Shown one piece after another: positions 62,740-64,000 of a DNA stretch of 64,000 nt. Under the pieces are notes generated by a model. It was not told the origin of the DNA. It ran no database searches and worked only from the letters and a program-made list of their open reading frames with translations. The DNA comes from Pseudomonadota bacterium (GTDB lineage: Bacteria; Desulfobacterota; Desulfobulbia; Desulfobulbales; JAHJIY01). Each line of letters begins with the position of its first letter. Position 1 is the first letter of the stretch. The position numbers were made by a program, and so were the translations under genes. The stretch covers positions 56,010-120,009 of the forward strand of contig JAHJIY010000062.1 of NCBI GenBank assembly GCA_018823175.1, in the 5' to 3' direction.

Positions 62740-63007
62740 ACTTCTCTACCCGAAGAGTTACATAAGAAGGGCTAGAACTTTTATCCAAAAACACCCTGAG
62801 CTACTCAGCCAGTATGAGAAAACGCTTAAGTTGCTGGAACTTAACCCCAAACACCCGTCCCTAAGATTGCATCCCCTTAAGGGAAAACTTAAAGGATTGC
62901 ACTCAGTTTCAATCAATATAGGCTACCGCCTCACGATTGAACTTATCTTAACAGAGAGCGAGATAGTCCTTGTCAATATCGGTAGTCATGACGAGGCGTA
63001 CCGGTAA
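62723..63007 (+). CDS. RelE/ParE-superfamily toxin
   Basis: This 94-residue basic protein has the RelE/ParE fold: RRARTFIQKHPELLSQYEKT, LRLHPLKGKLKGLHSVSINI, GYRLTIELI and a C-terminal IVLVNIGSHDEAYR. The final His-Asp-Glu-x-Tyr segment resembles ribosome-dependent mRNA interferases (YafQ/RelE type) more than ParE. The start at ATG 62723 lies inside the antitoxin gene; a TTG 15 bases upstream is less likely. Confidence 0.85.
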   Translation: MKKKFKLLYPKSYIRRARTFIQKHPELLSQYEKTLKLLELNPKHPSLRLHPLKGKLKGLHSVSINIGYRLTIELILTESEIVLVNIGSHDEAYR

Positions 63008-63071
63008 ACACCGATTCAAAACCAAGGTCAGCTTCCAATTATTGAGGATATTACTGCCGGAGCACATATAA

Positions 63072-63335
63072 TTATTCATAATGAGTCCACATTCTTAAAA
63101 CATGAACAAGGTGACGATCAATATCTACTGAGTAAACAAGGCGATGTTTGATATTGATCCTGCGGGAATAAAAACCTTTGAGGTTACCGACCAGAGCCTC
63201 GTAACGAGGGGGATTGGTAAAAGGATCAGACTCTATTGCTTTAAGCAACTCTTTTGCCGTTATTGACAAACCAGCCTGCTTGATCTTCTTGATATCTTTA
63301 ATAGCTTGGCATGAAAGGACAACTGTCCAACTCAA
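63072..63335 (-). CDS. yoeB: YoeB/Txe-family mRNA interferase toxin
   Basis: This 87-residue toxin has the YoeB signature: WTVVLSCQAIKDIKKIKQAG, LVGNLKGFYSRRINIKHRLV, VLRMWTHYE. The catalytic Glu/Arg/His set (Arg and His in RRINIKHRLV, His-Tyr at the C-terminus) is present. It cleaves mRNA in the ribosomal A site in characterised members. It overlaps the antitoxin gene by 4 bp (ATGA). Confidence 0.92.
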   Translation of the reverse strand: MSWTVVLSCQAIKDIKKIKQAGLSITAKELLKAIESDPFTNPPRYEALVGNLKGFYSRRINIKHRLVYSVDIDRHLVHVLRMWTHYE

Positions 63336-63583
63336 AGGTCAATATCCTTCAAGGCAGTGCCTTCCGCGATCGGTTCGGCTGCTGCTTTATGGATAGAGTC
63401 GACTAGTCCGGGGAATTGGTTAAGATAAAGGGTTTCCTCAACTGCTCGCCAATCATCTTCACCAAGAACCACAAAATTCTCGCCAGAGCGACGTTTAACC
63501 TTTAGCACTTCATGATTAGAGATACAATCATCAACCTTGGCCTTTAGCGTTTTCCTGAATTCATTAGCTGTAGTTTCAAGCAT
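63332..63583 (-). CDS. yefM: YefM-family antitoxin
   Basis: This 83-residue antitoxin starts MLETTANEFRKTLKAKVDDC and continues with VKRRSGENFVVLGEDDWRAV, the classic YefM DNA-binding fold, and ends with an acidic tail. It precedes yoeB with a 4-bp overlap. A promoter with an inverted repeat across its -10 box lies upstream (63619-63647), consistent with autorepression. Confidence 0.9.
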   Translation of the reverse strand: MLETTANEFRKTLKAKVDDCISNHEVLKVKRRSGENFVVLGEDDWRAVEETLYLNQFPGLVDSIHKAAAEPIAEGTALKDIDL

Positions 63584-63618
63584 TTATATTCCTCTTAATA
63601 AAATTGCATCACAACCTT

Positions 63619-63647
63619 ACAGTACGGAAAAGCAGTACTGTTGTCAA
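63619..63647 (-). promoter_or_regulatory. yefM-yoeB promoter and operator
   Basis: On the minus strand TTGACA (63647-63642) and TACTGT (63624-63619) are 17 bases apart. The inverted repeat ACAGTAC-N9-GTACTGT (63619-63641) covers the spacer and the -10 box and is a probable binding site for the antitoxin complex. Confidence 0.7.
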
Positions 63648-63776
63648 TCAATATCAAATATTATTAATTTGTTGTCTTATCAATAAAATTAATACGTTGT
63701 TTCTATTTGACCAATAACATGGGAAATGCCCCCATCACTGAATCCATAGCCCCCTTTTTTGTACTATGGGCTTTTC

Positions 63777-63876
63777 TTAGAACCAATCTTCAAGGCTCAA
63801 TCCTTCAACTCGACTGAATTCTTTTGTGTTGTGTGTGACTAAAATAGCGTTTGAACTCAAATGTGAATCGGCATGC
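63777..63876 (-). pseudogene. vapC (PIN-domain) C-terminal fragment cut by an IS21-type element
   Basis: The minus strand encodes LHADSHLSSNAILVTHNTKE followed by FSRVEGLSLEDWF and a stop codon (63779-63777). This is the typical VapC C-terminus, including the last acidic residue of the active site region. The upstream part is absent because element sequence begins at about 63877. Confidence 0.8.
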
Positions 63877-64000
63877 AATAATGACCCACTAAAGGGGAAA
63901 ATCGGCGTCCAAAATTGACCCACCTCAGCCCCTGCTCCATACTCTTTGGAAATCAACCAGAGAGAGGAGCCAGAAAAGGAGATGCTGAACGTGGAAACTA
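63877..64000 (+). mobile_element. Left end of an IS21-family element (runs off the window)
   Basis: From about 63877 the sequence has two TGACCCAC motifs (63882 and 63919 regions), the repeated terminal motifs typical of IS21 elements, followed by an ATG at 63982 with AAAAGGAG upstream. The first codons, MLNVET, fit the start of an IstA-type transposase, but only six are visible. Confidence 0.65.

Noticed and set aside
63744..63770. Rho-independent terminator at CCATAG...CTATGG
   Set aside because: The stem is only six base pairs with a 14-base loop, and it is too weak to call.

Overview
The window is a bacterial chromosome segment with a moderately GC-rich core and AT-rich patches near 22-23 kb, 26.6 kb, 40.7 kb and 61-64 kb. 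The core enzymes, the HDLQEP-type sensor kinases, the XRE-PAS regulator, the kinase-pyrophosphorylase PpsR and the abundant intergenic heptamer arrays fit a Desulfobacterota (deltaproteobacterial, perhaps Desulfobulbales-like) genome. This assignment is an inference; the window has no rRNA gene and I saw no tRNA gene.

Layout. 1-5.4 kb: the 3' part of coaBC, then an RND efflux adaptor and pump. 5.5-12.6 kb (minus strand): a signalling operon with a PstS-like binding protein, two membrane histidine kinases, a stand-alone receiver and a REC-GGDEF-EAL protein. 12.9-22 kb: housekeeping genes (ppsR, a PIG-L deacetylase, a DUF362 protein, an ABC-F ATPase, a dGTPase-like HD protein, valS) separated by heptamer arrays. 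22-23.5 kb: a small island with the 3' end of a group II intron and a mazEF pair. 23.5-36 kb: a degenerate sulfatase-fold protein, an XRE-PAS regulator divergent from a NitT/TauT-type ABC importer, a BASS-family transporter, a phosphodiesterase, a metallo-beta-lactamase-fold hydrolase, a second degenerate sulfatase and a GT2. 36-38.7 kb: a carbamoyltransferase / DUF5989 / SxtJ cassette, with SxtJ bracketed by two copies of a 159-bp MITE-like element. 39-40.4 kb: a beta-CASP RNA-processing-type nuclease.

40.9-49.7 kb is the most unusual part: a closely packed plus-strand operon of eight genes. It encodes a class I methyltransferase, a 55-residue Trm112-like protein, a B12-binding radical SAM enzyme, a rubrerythrin-like protein that appears to have lost several iron ligands, a fusion of a GyrB-type ATPase (GHKL plus transducer, no TOPRIM) to a second methyltransferase, two sulfotransferases and an amidinotransferase/deiminase-family enzyme. 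I know of no described system with this content. The promoter regions of this operon and of the ABC importer 14 kb upstream share a near-identical AT-rich motif of about 25 bp, so the XRE-PAS regulator may control both.

49.7-60.8 kb (minus strand): a surface or protein glycosylation group with an OmpA-like protein, two tandem TMTC-like TPR glycosyltransferases, a GT2, a methyltransferase, a GT39-like enzyme and a large membrane protein. 61-64 kb: a toxin-antitoxin and mobile-element zone with three complete TA pairs, two broken vapC genes, an internally deleted IS1595-type remnant and the left end of an IS21-type element running off the window.
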